DNA from: a virus
Direction: 5' to 3' (one strand)
DNA length: 64,000 nucleotides
Virus record (IMG/VR): IMGVR_UViG_3300043444_000196
Span: 1-64,000 of that record
The position numbers were made by a program, and so were the translations under genes. Numbering within the stretch: the stretch's first letter is position 1; each line of letters opens with the position of its first letter. Shown here piece by piece: positions 45,831 to 55,136 of this stretch. The notes beneath the pieces are model-generated. The model did no database searches and had not been told where the DNA came from. It was given only the letters and a program-made list of their open reading frames with translations.

Positions 45831-47210
45831 TCAAGAAATTCTAAGCCACAGAGTAAGCCCGTATGTACCTGCACAGAAGTTACTCCAACTATAGCCCATA
45901 CAGCGCCAAGTACCACTTGGCGTGCCGGAGCCTCCTGTGCCCGGAGTCGATGACGAAGTTACGTTCCACGTATTTCCATCTCGCCGCTGAATGCCCGCAT
46001 ATCGCAAACTAGAGCCTGCTAGCGTACTTCCTTCCGAAACAATTGATGAACTAACACTGCCGAGCATTGCGTAAGTACCTACTGCACCAGTAGAGGCCGC
46101 CGCAGTAGCGGAAAGGACCTCGCTCGTGGAGGGGGTAACTGTAACCGCGCCTGTGCTACCGTTTACACTTGTAACACCGCCATTTCCTGCCGTTGTTGCA
46201 TACGTTGCATTAGTTACGTATGTAGAGCCGATTGCAGACACGACGTCGGATGCCGATGCCGCGCTCAAAGCTGACGTGCCGTTACCCTTGATGAGTGCGC
46301 CGGACGAGAAACTTGACGCTCCAGTACCGCCATCAGCAACCGCCAAATCCGTGATACCGGTGATCGAACCCCCTGTGATTGCGACGTTGTTGGCGTTTTG
46401 GGTGGACATCGTGCCCAGCGAGCCCGTCGCGTTTGTAACAGCGGTGGTCACAAACGCTGTACTAGCCGCTTGCGTTGTGTTCGTACCGGCTGATGCGGTT
46501 GGTACCGTAGGAGTACCTGTAAACGCAGGGGATGCAACTGGGGCTACATCCGTACCAATAACCAGTCCAAGGTTTGTCCGTGCGTTTGCAGCGGTAGACG
46601 CGCCAGTACCCCCATCGGCCACAGCCAAGTCGGTGATACCTGTGATCGAGCCACCAGTAATAGAAACGCTAGACGCTGCCTGCGTGGCCATCGTACCCAA
46701 ACCCAAGTTTGTGCGAGCGTCTGCAGCGGTGGAAGCCCCCGTACCGCCATCAGCAACTGCCAAGTCCGTAACCAAAGTCAGGCTGGACAGGTGGTTGTTC
46801 TGGAACGCAAAGTTGGTGCCATCAGACCAGACGGTTACTGTCTTACCCGCAGGGACTGCTACACCTGCACCAGCAGCAGTGGTGTTACCCAAAACCGTGG
46901 AGTTGTAGATCGTGGCTGCGTAGCTGCTGGCGTTGTAGATCGTGTAAGTCTTTTCCGCCGGAGGTGCGTACACAGCAAACGCTGCCGTGGTCGTCGTGGT
47001 CAGTGCAATCGAAGCGTTACGCGACTGGTCAGCGGTACCGTTGTTGGCCGTCAGCGCTTGGTTGGCGCTTGTGACCGAAACAGACGTATAGCCAGAAATG
47101 GCGTCTTCCAGCAAAGTGCCTAGATTCGTGTTCGTTGTCGAACCCCACGTACCGACTTGATCGCCGGTCGTGATAAGCTCGATTCGCAGGTTTGGTGAGT
47201 AGCTACTCAT
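45831..47210 (-). CDS. tail fibre protein A (459 aa)
   Basis: N-terminal attachment domain (SSYSPNLRIELITTGDQVG), then a beta-rich shaft with four units of a repeat like ITDLAVADGGTGAS and ARTNLGL. The C-terminal 85 residues ([38 protein letters not shown]) are nearly identical to the end of fibre B at 48786. The shared end is probably the receptor-binding tip. Paralogous exchange between the two fibres is likely. Confidence 0.8.
   Translation of the reverse strand: MSSYSPNLRIELITTGDQVGTWGSTTNTNLGTLLEDAISGYTSVSVTSANQALTANNGTADQSRNASIALTTTTTAAFAVYAPPAEKTYTIYNASSYAATIYNSTVLGNTTAAGAGVAVPAGKTVTVWSDGTNFAFQNNHLSSLTLVTDLAVADGGTGASTAADARTNLGLGTMATQAASSVSITGGSITGITDLAVADGGTGASTAANARTNLGLVIGTDVAPVASPAFTGTPTVPTASAGTNTTQAASTAFVTTAVTNATGSLGTMSTQNANNVAITGGSITGITDLAVADGGTGASSFSSGALIKGNGTSALSAASASDVVSAIGSTYVTNATYATTAGNGGVTSVNGSTGAVTVTPSTSEVLSATAAASTGAVGTYAMLGSVSSSIVSEGSTLAGSSLRYAGIQRRDGNTWNVTSSSTPGTGGSGTPSGTWRCMGYSWSNFCAGTYGLTLWLRIS
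45833..46088. repeat. 256-bp duplication, copy 1
   Basis: Matches 48788-49043 without gaps, with about nine differences (near 96% identity). Encodes the C-terminal tip of tail fibre A. Confidence 0.9.
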
Positions 47211-47219
47211 GGTTTACCC

Positions 47220-48218
47220 TCAGTTCGGGATTTGTGCCCAACCGGGCGATTGTGTGGTTGAAACAGCGGCCCAAGCCGGAGTTTGAGAGGTGTTGATGTT
47301 GCCCCAAACATTGACGTATCCTACACGACCTGTGCCATAAACGCCAGTGGGGTAGACGTTTGCTTTGGCAACTACTGAGACCGTACCAACGTAGCCAGTA
47401 CCGTAAACCCCCGAAGGGTACGCATTTGCTGCAGCACGAACAGTGGCCGTACCCAGCGCCGTCGTGCCATAGACCCCGGTGACATCAATGTAGTTGTTGG
47501 AGACGATTGAAACGGTACCGACTTGCCCAGTTGCTTCTACGCCTGTCGGGTATACGTTACCTTTGGCAATTACCGTGGCTTCGCCAAGAGCGGTGGTACC
47601 GTAAACGCCCGTCAGATCGACAATCGCGTTTGCCCCAACAGTCACATCGCCAAGATACGCAGTGGCCGCAACACCGTCAGGGTAGGTCTGTGCATCTGCA
47701 GTTACAGTGACGTAACCGACTGTACCGTTCATGGCGAACAGCGATACAGAAATACTGTTGTTGGTAACCAGCGTGACGTCGCCCAGCGCGGTAGTTCCGT
47801 AGACTCCAGTGGCGTCAATGTAGTTGTTGGTAACCAGCGTGACGTCGCCCAGCGCAGTTGTGGCTTCTTCGCCAGCAACATAAACCTGCGCATCCGCAGT
47901 TACCGTTACGTTGCCGAGTGCAGTTGTACCTACCTCGCCTGTTACGGAGATATTGTTGTTGGTGTTGAGCGTGACGTCGCCCAGCGCCGTAGTGCCGACT
48001 TCACCCGTTACGTAAACTTCGGCGGTAGCTACTACAGAAACAGTACCAAGTGCGGTTGTTCCAACTTCGCCCGTAGGGTAGACGTTGGCGGTAGCAATAG
48101 TAGTTACACTACCCAGTGAAGCTGTTGCGGAAACGCCGTCGACAGCAACCGTGGCGTTAACTGCGCCTTCGGCTATAGCTGCAAACGGGGCTGCGCTAAA
48201 CGCGCTATCTCCGAACAT
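47220..48218 (-). CDS. repeat-rich fibre/decoration protein (332 aa)
   Basis: ATG 48218 with AAAGGTGAG upstream; the GTG three bases before is less likely. Nearly the whole protein is about 13 copies of a 22-23-residue unit of the type TGVYGTTALGDVTLVTNN. Alternating V/T residues point to a beta-solenoid or stacked strands. A C-terminal W-rich part (TPAWAAV, SPGWAQIPN) may attach to the virion. It lies between two fibre genes. Function as spike or fibre shaft inferred. Confidence 0.7.
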   Translation of the reverse strand: MFGDSAFSAAPFAAIAEGAVNATVAVDGVSATASLGSVTTIATANVYPTGEVGTTALGTVSVVATAEVYVTGEVGTTALGDVTLNTNNNISVTGEVGTTALGNVTVTADAQVYVAGEEATTALGDVTLVTNNYIDATGVYGTTALGDVTLVTNNSISVSLFAMNGTVGYVTVTADAQTYPDGVAATAYLGDVTVGANAIVDLTGVYGTTALGEATVIAKGNVYPTGVEATGQVGTVSIVSNNYIDVTGVYGTTALGTATVRAAANAYPSGVYGTGYVGTVSVVAKANVYPTGVYGTGRVGYVNVWGNINTSQTPAWAAVSTTQSPGWAQIPN

Positions 48219-48231
48219 CACTCACCTTTCA

Positions 48232-48777
48232 TTAGCGAAAACGTGGGCCGTATGCCCAAATAACCGCCGACTTGCGCAGTCCTTTTGTAACAGGCAGCAC
48301 TTGGTGCTCAAGGATAGACGGAAACGCCATGAGCGTGCCCTTCTTCAACTCAGGCTTGTACTCGTTGTACAGGCGCATCAAGAACTCGCCACCTTCAAAT
48401 TCATCGGGGTCACTAAGCATACACACAACCGAAAGTTTGCGGTCCGACGGGTTGCCTGAAAGCGTAAAGGTGTCTGTATGCCAACCGTAGTGCTGGTTCG
48501 GCCCATACTGCCCGTACTGGACATTCTCATGCCCCGTTATATCGTAGTCCCATTTGCAAACAGTGTTCGCCTCAAGTGCGTGCATGTACATTCGCTCGCC
48601 AAACCAATGCCCCTCCGGCGCAAAACGCACCGTAGTATTGCGGTGTTTATGCTCTGTGGTTTCGCCGTTTTGACCCATTGCTGCGTCTTTTGCTGGTATG
48701 GCATCAAACTCCGCCATAGCCTTATCACACAGCGCAGGGTCAATTTGGCTTATGTACCATATTGGCAAGTGTTGCAT
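48232..48777 (-). CDS. 2OG-Fe(II) oxygenase (181 aa)
   Basis: ATG 48777 (MQHLPIWYIS) has AAAGG upstream; an upstream GTG is less likely. Iron-binding H-x-D in YGWHTDTF near residue 108 and the distal His in LEHQVLPV, with R about 10 residues later in GLRKSAVIW for 2-oxoglutarate. This is a prolyl-4-hydroxylase-type fold. Genes of this family are common in aquatic phages; substrate may be a fibre protein, here directly downstream of a fibre with collagen-like G-P-T repeats. That substrate link is speculation. Confidence 0.88.
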   Translation of the reverse strand: MQHLPIWYISQIDPALCDKAMAEFDAIPAKDAAMGQNGETTEHKHRNTTVRFAPEGHWFGERMYMHALEANTVCKWDYDITGHENVQYGQYGPNQHYGWHTDTFTLSGNPSDRKLSVVCMLSDPDEFEGGEFLMRLYNEYKPELKKGTLMAFPSILEHQVLPVTKGLRKSAVIWAYGPRFR

Positions 48778-48785
48778 TTTTACCT

Positions 48786-51700
48786 TTAAGAAATTCGCAG
48801 CCACATGGTAAGCCCGTATGTACCTGCACAGAAGTTACTCCAACTATAGCCCATACAGCGCCAAGTACCACTTGGCGTGCCGGAGCCTCCTGTGCCCGGA
48901 GTCGATGCCGAAGTTACGTTCCACCCATTTCCATCTCGCCGCTGAATGCCCGCATATCGCAAACTAGAGCCTGCTAGCGTACTTCCTATCGAAACAATTG
49001 ATGAACTAACACTGCCGAGCATTGCGTAAGTACCTACTGCACCTGCCGCCGCTGCAGCGATCGTATTCAAAACATCAGCGGCGCTACCCGGAGGGCCTAC
49101 GGGGCCGGTAGGGCCAGTAGGCCCAGTTGGACCTGTGGGGCCGGGGGAGCCCGTAGGGCCAGTAGACCCCGGAGGGCCGCTAGGCCCTGTTGGGCCGGTA
49201 GCGCCTGTCGGACCCGTAGCGCCGGTATTCCCACGCGGAATTGTGAAGTTGAACGTGGCCGCAGAGGAGCTACCACTGTTCGTTACGGATGCGTTTGTAC
49301 CAGCAGCACCGGTTGTCGTTGTGCCAACCGTAATTGTTGCAGCTGTTCCTGTCGGACCTGTTGAACCTGTAGGACCCGTAGGCCCGGGAGAGCCTGTAGC
49401 ACCAGTAGGACCCGTAGGACCCGTAGGACCTGCGACACCTTGAATACCTTGAGGGCCAGTAGGCCCAGTCGGGCCAGTAGGCCCAGTAGGACCAACCAAT
49501 GCAGCGTTTGCGATCGTGGCTTTCTTCAGCGCTGTGCCGGATGTGTCGTACACCAGCAAGTAGTCATCGCTTGCCACCTGACCGGAGGTCAGCTCAGTCT
49601 TGCCCGTGATCGCTGCGTTCTGCAGAGTGATCGACGGAGTAGCGTCGGCGGAGCCGTTGAACGACGTGCTGCCAGAGGCATCACCAGTCACACCGATGCT
49701 GCGCGAGGTAGTCAGCGTAGCGGCGCTACCACTGATGTTGCCAGAGATAGCCGAGCCGGGGATAGTCGTCGACGCAGTTGCTGCGCTTGTGCCGTTGCCG
49801 TACACGTAGCCAGTCAAGCTGGTGGCGCCAGTACCTCCGTTGGCCACGGCCAAGGTGCCCGAGATGTGGGTGGTCAGGCCGATCTTGCCGTAGCTAGGAG
49901 CCACACCCACGCCGCCAGAGATCAGGGCGTTACCGGTGGCCACGTCAGCCAAGCTAGCCAGCGTGCCGGAAGCCGACGCGTAGACGATGTCGCCAGTCGT
50001 GTAGCTGGTCAGGCCCGTGCCGCCGTAGCCAACACCCACCGTGGAGGCTGTCCAAGTACCTGCTGTCAAAGTTCCGACACCCGTGATACCGGTGTAAGAG
50101 CCAGTCAGTCGGCCAGACGGCAGGGTGCCAGAGCTGATGTTGGACGCGTTTGTGGTGTCCGTGGTGGCAGACGCCGCCAGACCCGAGATGTCTGCAGCGG
50201 CAACTTGTTGCCACGAAGGTGCAGCGGAGTTAGTGCCGTCACCCTGCTGCTGCAGATACTTCTTGGTCGTGGTGGTGTTGCCCGACAGTTTGCTCAGCGT
50301 GTTTGCTGCAGACGAGTACAGCGTATCGCCCAGCGTGTAGGTCGACTGGCCGGTACCCCCGTTTGTTGCAGGCAAAGAGCCGGACACAGCGCCAGACTGG
50401 TTCAGCGCCACAGCATTCCACTCGACGTTTGTACCGCCAGCGTTCATCACCAGCGACTTGTACGCAGAGCCAGCAGCCAGCTTAGACCATGTGTTCGTAG
50501 CAGACCCGTACAGCAGGTCGCCAGTCGTCACGGTCGAGGTGCCAGTACCACCGTTGGTGGCAGCTACGGTGCCCGTCAAAGACAGTGTGTTGCCTGTCAA
50601 GTTCAGCGGGGCGTTCACTACATACGAAGGAACTTGGCTGAACTCAGTAAACGTGATGTTCGTAGTACCGAATGTGATCGTATCGGTGTTTGTACAAACA
50701 AACGAGAAGAAGCCAAGCGTAGCGCCACTGCTTACGAAGAAGTAGTCACCGCCACCAAGGTCGTTTGAAGAGCCTTCGCCAGCCTCGTCAGTATCAGTCG
50801 AGCGGGTCAGAACCCAGTTTGTAGAGCCCGAACCAACGGTCGTGACAACGTAAACACCGTTTTGGGTGCCAGTTGTTTGCTGCCACACGAGCACGCGGTC
50901 ATTGGTCGATAGGCTCACCCCGTCAACAGACAGCGCTGCTTGAGCGCCAGAGTTGGTCAGCGTAGCGCCAACGCCAGAAGTGCCGTTGTTGTACGTAGCC
51001 GTCAGGTTGCCGGTCGTAGCCACGAGCACTGGAGTGTGAACGTGGAAGCCGTTTGATGTGGCGTTGTCAACGTATTGTTTGGTTGCTGCCTGCAAAGCCA
51101 GCGTTGGGTCTGCGTTCAGGGTAACCGTGCTGCCGAAGGTGGCTGCGCCAGTCACATCCAGATCACCGCCGACGTTCAGGTCGCCAACCAGCGTAACGCT
51201 CAGATCGGTTCCAGAAACGCGGATGGACTCGTTGGTCGTATCAACACCGCCAGCAAAGATAACCACGTCCTTGGCAGACGTTGCTGTACCGATGTATAGA
51301 GCGTCGCCGTCATGGAACAAGTAGCCAGAGCCGGGGGTGAAGATCGGGTAGTCAACGCTCGTGTAAGTCGAGCTGTTGATACCCATGTCGATGAAGTTCG
51401 TGTAGCCATCAGTCGTCAGATCGTTGTAAGCAACGAAGTCGGCAGAGGCGCTGGAGCCATCATTCTGGTTGATGTTGTAAATCTGCGCAAACAGATCCAC
51501 GTTACCGACGAACTTACCCAACTCAGCGGGCAGTGCGGGTACAGACGTAACGCCGCTACCGATAACGGTAATAGGACCGCCGTCAATCAGCGTTTCGCCG
51601 TTGGTCTCTTCGTAGATCGCCTTCTCTGCAGGGTAGGTGATGAACACCTCTTTGGTACCCGCTGAGAAATTAACTGCCGAACCTGCGTTCGACGACGCCA

Positions 51701-51932
51701 TCACGGACGTACGGCTCAGCGTAGTCCCAGACAGCGTGAACGTGCCATAGCCCACCTCCCACTCGTCTTCAAAGCCGGTGGCAGTGTTGTGGATACAGTA
51801 GTACACGACAGAGCCAGTAGGTACGCACGAAGCAAACGTGCGATACCCATCGTAGGCTCCACCCAGCGTGACGGTGCCAGTACCTGTTGTGGTACTGGAT
51901 TCACGCACCCGGTCCTTCAGTACGAGGGCCAT
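48786..51932 (-). CDS. tail fibre protein B with collagen-like region (1048 aa)
   Basis: N-terminal domain [19 protein letters not shown] typical of phage fibre proteins with DUF-type tail attachment. Then come long stretches of beta-repeats ([30 protein letters not shown]) and two Gly-x-y blocks of about 50 residues separated by a 45-residue globular part. The C-terminal tip is shared with fibre A. Likely the long trimeric receptor-binding fibre. The largest fibre gene of the window. Confidence 0.85.
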   Translation of the reverse strand: MALVLKDRVRESSTTTGTGTVTLGGAYDGYRTFASCVPTGSVVYYCIHNTATGFEDEWEVGYGTFTLSGTTLSRTSVMASSNAGSAVNFSAGTKEVFITYPAEKAIYEETNGETLIDGGPITVIGSGVTSVPALPAELGKFVGNVDLFAQIYNINQNDGSSASADFVAYNDLTTDGYTNFIDMGINSSTYTSVDYPIFTPGSGYLFHDGDALYIGTATSAKDVVIFAGGVDTTNESIRVSGTDLSVTLVGDLNVGGDLDVTGAATFGSTVTLNADPTLALQAATKQYVDNATSNGFHVHTPVLVATTGNLTATYNNGTSGVGATLTNSGAQAALSVDGVSLSTNDRVLVWQQTTGTQNGVYVVTTVGSGSTNWVLTRSTDTDEAGEGSSNDLGGGDYFFVSSGATLGFFSFVCTNTDTITFGTTNITFTEFSQVPSYVVNAPLNLTGNTLSLTGTVAATNGGTGTSTVTTGDLLYGSATNTWSKLAAGSAYKSLVMNAGGTNVEWNAVALNQSGAVSGSLPATNGGTGQSTYTLGDTLYSSAANTLSKLSGNTTTTKKYLQQQGDGTNSAAPSWQQVAAADISGLAASATTDTTNASNISSGTLPSGRLTGSYTGITGVGTLTAGTWTASTVGVGYGGTGLTSYTTGDIVYASASGTLASLADVATGNALISGGVGVAPSYGKIGLTTHISGTLAVANGGTGATSLTGYVYGNGTSAATASTTIPGSAISGNISGSAATLTTSRSIGVTGDASGSTSFNGSADATPSITLQNAAITGKTELTSGQVASDDYLLVYDTSGTALKKATIANAALVGPTGPTGPTGPTGPQGIQGVAGPTGPTGPTGATGSPGPTGPTGSTGPTGTAATITVGTTTTGAAGTNASVTNSGSSSAATFNFTIPRGNTGATGPTGATGPTGPSGPPGSTGPTGSPGPTGPTGPTGPTGPVGPPGSAADVLNTIAAAAAGAVGTYAMLGSVSSSIVSIGSTLAGSSLRYAGIQRRDGNGWNVTSASTPGTGGSGTPSGTWRCMGYSWSNFCAGTYGLTMWLRIS
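48788..49043. repeat. 256-bp duplication, copy 2
   Basis: Partner of 45833-46088, coding the tip of fibre B. Offset between the copies is constant at 2955 bases, so there are no insertions or deletions. Confidence 0.9.
49087..49495 (-). repeat. two collagen-like G-P-T coding blocks
   Basis: DNA repeats of the type GGNCCNGTNGGNCC encode G-x-y triplets in fibre B (roughly 49087-49230 and 49345-49495). Such triplets form collagen-like triple helices in several phage fibres. Confidence 0.8.
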
Positions 51933-51944
51933 GGCGACCCCCTA

Positions 51945-52379
51945 TTAAGCGATACGGATGATGGCGCTGGAAGAGTCAGCAGTCGGGAAGTTGATCGTGA
52001 AATCACCCGCTGTAGAAGTCTTGTCACCACCAAAGTCCAGAACTGCGACGGACGGGTTGGTTGTACCGTTGGCCAAGTAGATCAAAGCGCCGCGAGCCGT
52101 GATTGTCGCAGTGCTCCAAGTCGTGTTGGAGAAGCTCAAGTACGCAGTGGTGCCAGAAGAAGTCGGGTTGGTGCTGATGGTCAGCGTGTTCCCGCCAGCC
52201 GTGTAGCCCGTACCAGAAGTTTCGTTGGAAGACGAGTACGCCGTGGTAGAAGCGCCCAGCGTAGCCGAAGACGTGAACAGAGCGATTTTGAAAACTTGAG
52301 ACGTGCCGCTAGAAAAGTCAAAAGTACCGTCGAGGATACCGACCTTGAAGCTGGTGCACATTGCCTGAGAAATTGCCAT
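51945..52379 (-). CDS. beta-rich virion protein (144 aa)
   Basis: Begins MAISQAMCTSFKVGILDGTF and continues with Ser/Thr/Gly-rich strands (QVFKIALFTSSATLGAS, GGNTLTISTNP). A family present in many podovirus-like genomes between adaptor and fibre genes. Probably a tail-tube or decoration component. Good AGGAG leader. Confidence 0.7.
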   Translation of the reverse strand: MAISQAMCTSFKVGILDGTFDFSSGTSQVFKIALFTSSATLGASTTAYSSSNETSGTGYTAGGNTLTISTNPTSSGTTAYLSFSNTTWSTATITARGALIYLANGTTNPSVAVLDFGGDKTSTAGDFTINFPTADSSSAIIRIA

Positions 52380-52395
52380 GATGGGCTCCTAAAAT

Positions 52396-53052
52396 TTAAG
52401 TTACAGCGACACGGGCCTGACCAGATCGGTAGGCGTCCTGCCGTTCCAACCCGTCGCCAAGGCGTTTGGCCAATGCGACAGCTTCTTTGTACTTTGCGTC
52501 GTACAACTGGATCATGTCTTGCTCACCCTTCATGAAGGTGTACGCCTCGACAAGCGACCCGTACAACAGCACGGTGTCGAAATTATCCCCCAACCATGAC
52601 GTACCTGCATCAACAATCGACTGGGGGTAGAAGAAATAGTGCAACTCAACGTCGTAGTTGGCATCCGGAGTTGGGCCAAGAATGAACGTCAATTCATCAG
52701 CATTTGTGGACTGTGGACCAAACAACGCGTAGTACTTGGGGATGCCCGTAGACGTTGGCGTTGGGTACGCTTGACGGATAAAGTTCACATCCTTGTTCAG
52801 CAGGTACTCGTACGCGCCGTCCTCGTCAATCACAGCCAACGAGTAAGACGACAGAAAGTCGTTCGGGCAAGCCAGATACTTGTTGTTGATCGTGGCCGTA
52901 CCGGTCACGTTCTTGCGCAGAGATGGGAACTGAACTGAGTTGTAGATGCGCTGCTCGGCCTGCTGCACAAACAGCGGGATGTTGTCCACGAACTCGGTTT
53001 CGTAGTTCTGGGTGTAAGACTGGATCGCAGCCGACAGCTCAGTGTAGTTCAT
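52396..53052 (-). CDS. head-tail adaptor protein (218 aa)
   Basis: Helical N-terminus (MNYTELSAAIQSYTQNYE and FVQQAEQRIYNSV), a beta insertion (TGTATINNKYLACP) and a C-terminal helix bundle (MIQLYDAKYKEAVALAKRLG). This is the layout of phage adaptor proteins that dock below the portal. Overlaps the next gene by one base. Confidence 0.75.
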   Translation of the reverse strand: MNYTELSAAIQSYTQNYETEFVDNIPLFVQQAEQRIYNSVQFPSLRKNVTGTATINNKYLACPNDFLSSYSLAVIDEDGAYEYLLNKDVNFIRQAYPTPTSTGIPKYYALFGPQSTNADELTFILGPTPDANYDVELHYFFYPQSIVDAGTSWLGDNFDTVLLYGSLVEAYTFMKGEQDMIQLYDAKYKEAVALAKRLGDGLERQDAYRSGQARVAVT

Positions 53053-53264
53053 TACATTACTCCGCCGCTAGCCCAAGGCACAGAAGTCGCCCAAATCTGG
53101 ACGTGCTGCTTGGGTTGCCAAGGACTGCCGCACGCTGTGCACACACCGGTCTCAGCTTCTTCGCTGCTCACGGGGTCTTCACAAACGGCACAAAGCACTT
53201 CGACGACGTGTCGAGGCTCGACAACGCCGTCACCTAGGTCTCGTGCAGCAAACTCTTGCTTCAT
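53052..53264 (-). CDS. small zinc-ribbon protein (70 aa)
   Basis: CAVC and CTAC knuckles about 17 residues apart suggest a zinc ribbon, followed by a Trp/Pro-rich end. Coupled to the neighbours by overlaps. Minor virion component or assembly helper; unknown. Confidence 0.65.
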   Translation of the reverse strand: MKQEFAARDLGDGVVEPRHVVEVLCAVCEDPVSSEEAETGVCTACGSPWQPKQHVQIWATSVPWASGGVM

Positions 53265-53461
53265 GCCATTGGGCCTCGGGCCATTACACCCTTGGTCGCA
53301 GCGCCAGTACCACGGATTTTGATGCCAGTCTTCTTGACTGGGTACTCACCCTTGGACTTGTCGATGTTGCCCACCGATGCGTCATAGGTCGACAGATCGC
53401 CTTCGAGCTTTCGGCTGTTGGTGGCGTTGGCCACTTTTTTGGGTTGCTTGTACGTTGCCAT
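53261..53461 (-). CDS. small basic protein (66 aa)
   Basis: ATG 53461 chosen because the longer reading overlaps the next gene. Lys/Gly/Thr-rich (TYKQPKKVANATNSRKLEG, KKTGIKIRGTGAATKG). Predicted disordered and basic, like the other small proteins of this segment; may bind DNA. Confidence 0.6.
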   Translation of the reverse strand: MATYKQPKKVANATNSRKLEGDLSTYDASVGNIDKSKGEYPVKKTGIKIRGTGAATKGVMARGPMA

Positions 53462-53462
53462 A

Positions 53463-53654
53463 TCAGCCTCGCTTGCTTGCTGCGGCTTTAGCCAAACCAC
53501 GGCCCATTTTCAGCATGTCGGCATCGGTCTTGCCACCACCAACTTTGTGAGCGGGGCCGGACTGAATGCCCTTGCTAGGGCCGGTGTCGCCGAGATTTTT
53601 GCCTTTGGTTTTGCCCTTTTTGGCAACGCCGTCTGCGGATTTAGTGAATGCCAT
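53463..53654 (-). CDS. small basic protein with ADGxAxxGKT motif (63 aa)
   Basis: Starts MAFTKSADGVAKKGKTKG, the motif shared with the genes at 54922 and 55137. 16% Lys, many Gly, no hydrophobic core: probably disordered. The strong charge suggests DNA or packaging-related binding. Function unknown. Confidence 0.65.
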   Translation of the reverse strand: MAFTKSADGVAKKGKTKGKNLGDTGPSKGIQSGPAHKVGGGKTDADMLKMGRGLAKAAASKRG

Positions 53655-53664
53655 ATTGGCTCCT

Positions 53665-54054
53665 TTAGTTCGTCACTACCGTTACTGTACCAACATTTCC
53701 CGTTGCAACCAAGTCATTTGGTGTCAATGGGTCATCAAATAGCCGAGAACCCCCGACAGGGTTCCAGCCCCACTGGAAAACACGACTGCCACCGCCCAAC
53801 GATCCATCCGACAAAACACCCGAGGTGTAGTACGTCGTGTCCCGGCGCGGGTTACGCACAGCCTGCGGATCATCCACAGGAAACGTTCCAAGCATCAGCT
53901 GCGGCTGATCGGGGTCCCAGCAGTCGTGGCACACCAGCAAGTTGTACTTACGCTGTTTGATGACCTCGGTTTTGAGCTGCTTGAGCTTGAACTGCTGGCC
54001 GCAGCGATCGCACTCCGCGATGCTGTTCTTGCCAGACGCGAAGCGGTTAGACAT
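53665..54054 (-). CDS. zinc-binding structural protein (129 aa)
   Basis: CDRC near residue 15-18 and CHDC near 42-45 form a zinc knuckle pair. The following half is Gly/Asp/Pro-rich and beta-like (GSRVFQWGWNPVGGSRLF), ending with V-T-V-V-T-N. Contains VRNPRRDTT, similar to the repeats of the 57-residue protein at 54749. Shares one base with the adaptor gene upstream. Probable tail-joining protein. Confidence 0.65.
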   Translation of the reverse strand: MSNRFASGKNSIAECDRCGQQFKLKQLKTEVIKQRKYNLLVCHDCWDPDQPQLMLGTFPVDDPQAVRNPRRDTTYYTSGVLSDGSLGGGSRVFQWGWNPVGGSRLFDDPLTPNDLVATGNVGTVTVVTN

Positions 54055-54752
54055 TAAAACCCGCCCCCAATGAACATCTGCCGGGGGACGAACCGCACTG
54101 CGGCTTTCTCGCGGTCTTCATCAGCGGCCAGCTGCCAAGCCTCGTCGTACTGCGCTTTGAGCACGCCCAAACGGTCAAGGGCGCCCGGCACCTTCATGGC
54201 CATGTAGTACGACAGCCCAGCAACCATAGCGTTGTAGAAGCGGAAGGGCATATCCATCGTGTTCACGCCGCCCCCAGCGTCTTGGATGCGGCGCAGGCGC
54301 CAGTACACAAGCGTGTAGGTAGTGGAGTTGTCTGGCACCGGCCAGACCGTGAACCGAGGCGTGTTCAGCCGCTCAATCCAAATCTGAATTGGTCGGGCCT
54401 GCTGCAGCTTGTTCGGGATTGTGGCGTAGGTTGGCTCGCTGATCCGGGTAATAGTCAAGTCTGCCTGTGTCGACGCCGAACCGGCGCCCGTGCGAATCAC
54501 GTGATCCAACAGGTCAACCGTATCCGCCGGCAAGTTGTACGTAGCCGTGCCGGGCGTCAGCACCTGCTGGCCCTGCTCCATCGTCCACATGTTGATACCG
54601 CGGTTGGCCCAATCAGTGAACATCAGGTTCAGCGAACGGCGCGCCGTGCGCAGGTCATAGCCCGTCCGGAGCTCGCCACCGCAGCGCTCAAACGCCTCCT
54701 CAACGATCTCGGTGAGGTCGGGATTAAATGTGGTGACGCCGGAAGTTGTCAT
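54054..54752 (-). CDS. head-tail adaptor / tail tubular-like protein (232 aa)
   Basis: N-terminal helices with EIVEEAFERCGGELRTGYD and ARRSLNLMFTDWANRG, a beta central domain (ATYNLPADTVDLLDHVI, TYTLVYWRLRRIQ), and a C-terminal helix pair. Typical of podovirus adaptor proteins (P22 gp4 / T7 gp11-like role). Overlaps the small gene upstream by ATGA. Confidence 0.75.
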   Translation of the reverse strand: MTTSGVTTFNPDLTEIVEEAFERCGGELRTGYDLRTARRSLNLMFTDWANRGINMWTMEQGQQVLTPGTATYNLPADTVDLLDHVIRTGAGSASTQADLTITRISEPTYATIPNKLQQARPIQIWIERLNTPRFTVWPVPDNSTTYTLVYWRLRRIQDAGGGVNTMDMPFRFYNAMVAGLSYYMAMKVPGALDRLGVLKAQYDEAWQLAADEDREKAAVRFVPRQMFIGGGF

Positions 54753-54922
54753 TTTTTACCCTTGGGTGCCGGTTGCCCAGCAAAGCTCAGGAAGTCCGTA
54801 TTGTCGCGTCGCGGGTGTCGCACACCGTTCTCAAGGAAGTCGGTGTTATCCCGGCGTGCTTTACGCACGCCTTTGGGCATTTTAGAGGGGGCGATGGCCC
54901 CCATACCGCGGCTGGCGCGCAT
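54749..54922 (-). CDS. small basic protein with RRDNTDFL repeats (57 aa)
   Basis: 58 codons from ATG at 54922 to TGA at 54749, fitted exactly between neighbours (one-base and four-base overlaps). Two copies of RRDNTDFL 16 residues apart, each after a V-R. Basic, with a K-G-K-K end. No domain known. Supported by the perfect gene packing and by R-R-D-x-T also seen in the protein at 53665. Confidence 0.65.
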   Translation of the reverse strand: MRASRGMGAIAPSKMPKGVRKARRDNTDFLENGVRHPRRDNTDFLSFAGQPAPKGKK

Positions 54923-55128
54923 TACATCATCATCCCGCGGGTCTTGCCGCGAACGGCGCAGCCGTCAGCACGCTTGGAAGCGGAGCCGACTTTGCCACCT
55001 TTGGCGTAACGCTCAGGACTGGGCATAGCCTTGTCGTATGCACGACCAGCGGCCTCCGCGTCTTTCATGTCCTGTGCCTCTTGCATTGCAGCTTCTTGAG
55101 CTGCGGAACGTTTTTTAGCTGTTGCCAT
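54922..55128 (-). CDS. small basic protein with ADGxAxRGKT motif (68 aa)
   Basis: N-terminal half helical and charged (MATAKKRSAAQEAAMQEAQD), then RYAKGGKVGSASK and the motif RADGCAVRGKTRG. Shares these motifs with the genes at 53463 and 55137. Predicted disordered C-terminus. Function unknown. Confidence 0.65.
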   Translation of the reverse strand: MATAKKRSAAQEAAMQEAQDMKDAEAAGRAYDKAMPSPERYAKGGKVGSASKRADGCAVRGKTRGMMM

Positions 55129-55136
55129 GTTGGGCC

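Noticed and set aside
46126-46908. 260-codon + strand frame with repeats opposite fibre A
   Set aside because: Repeats come from the fibre's own T-D-L-A-V-A-D-G-G units on the other strand.
49087-49495. Regular short repeats as a CRISPR array
   Set aside because: They are in-frame Gly-x-y codons of fibre B without spacers of constant length.
49440-50768. 442-codon + strand frame opposite fibre B
   Set aside because: Arg/Ser/Cys-rich shadow of Thr/Gly codons; fibre B is well supported.
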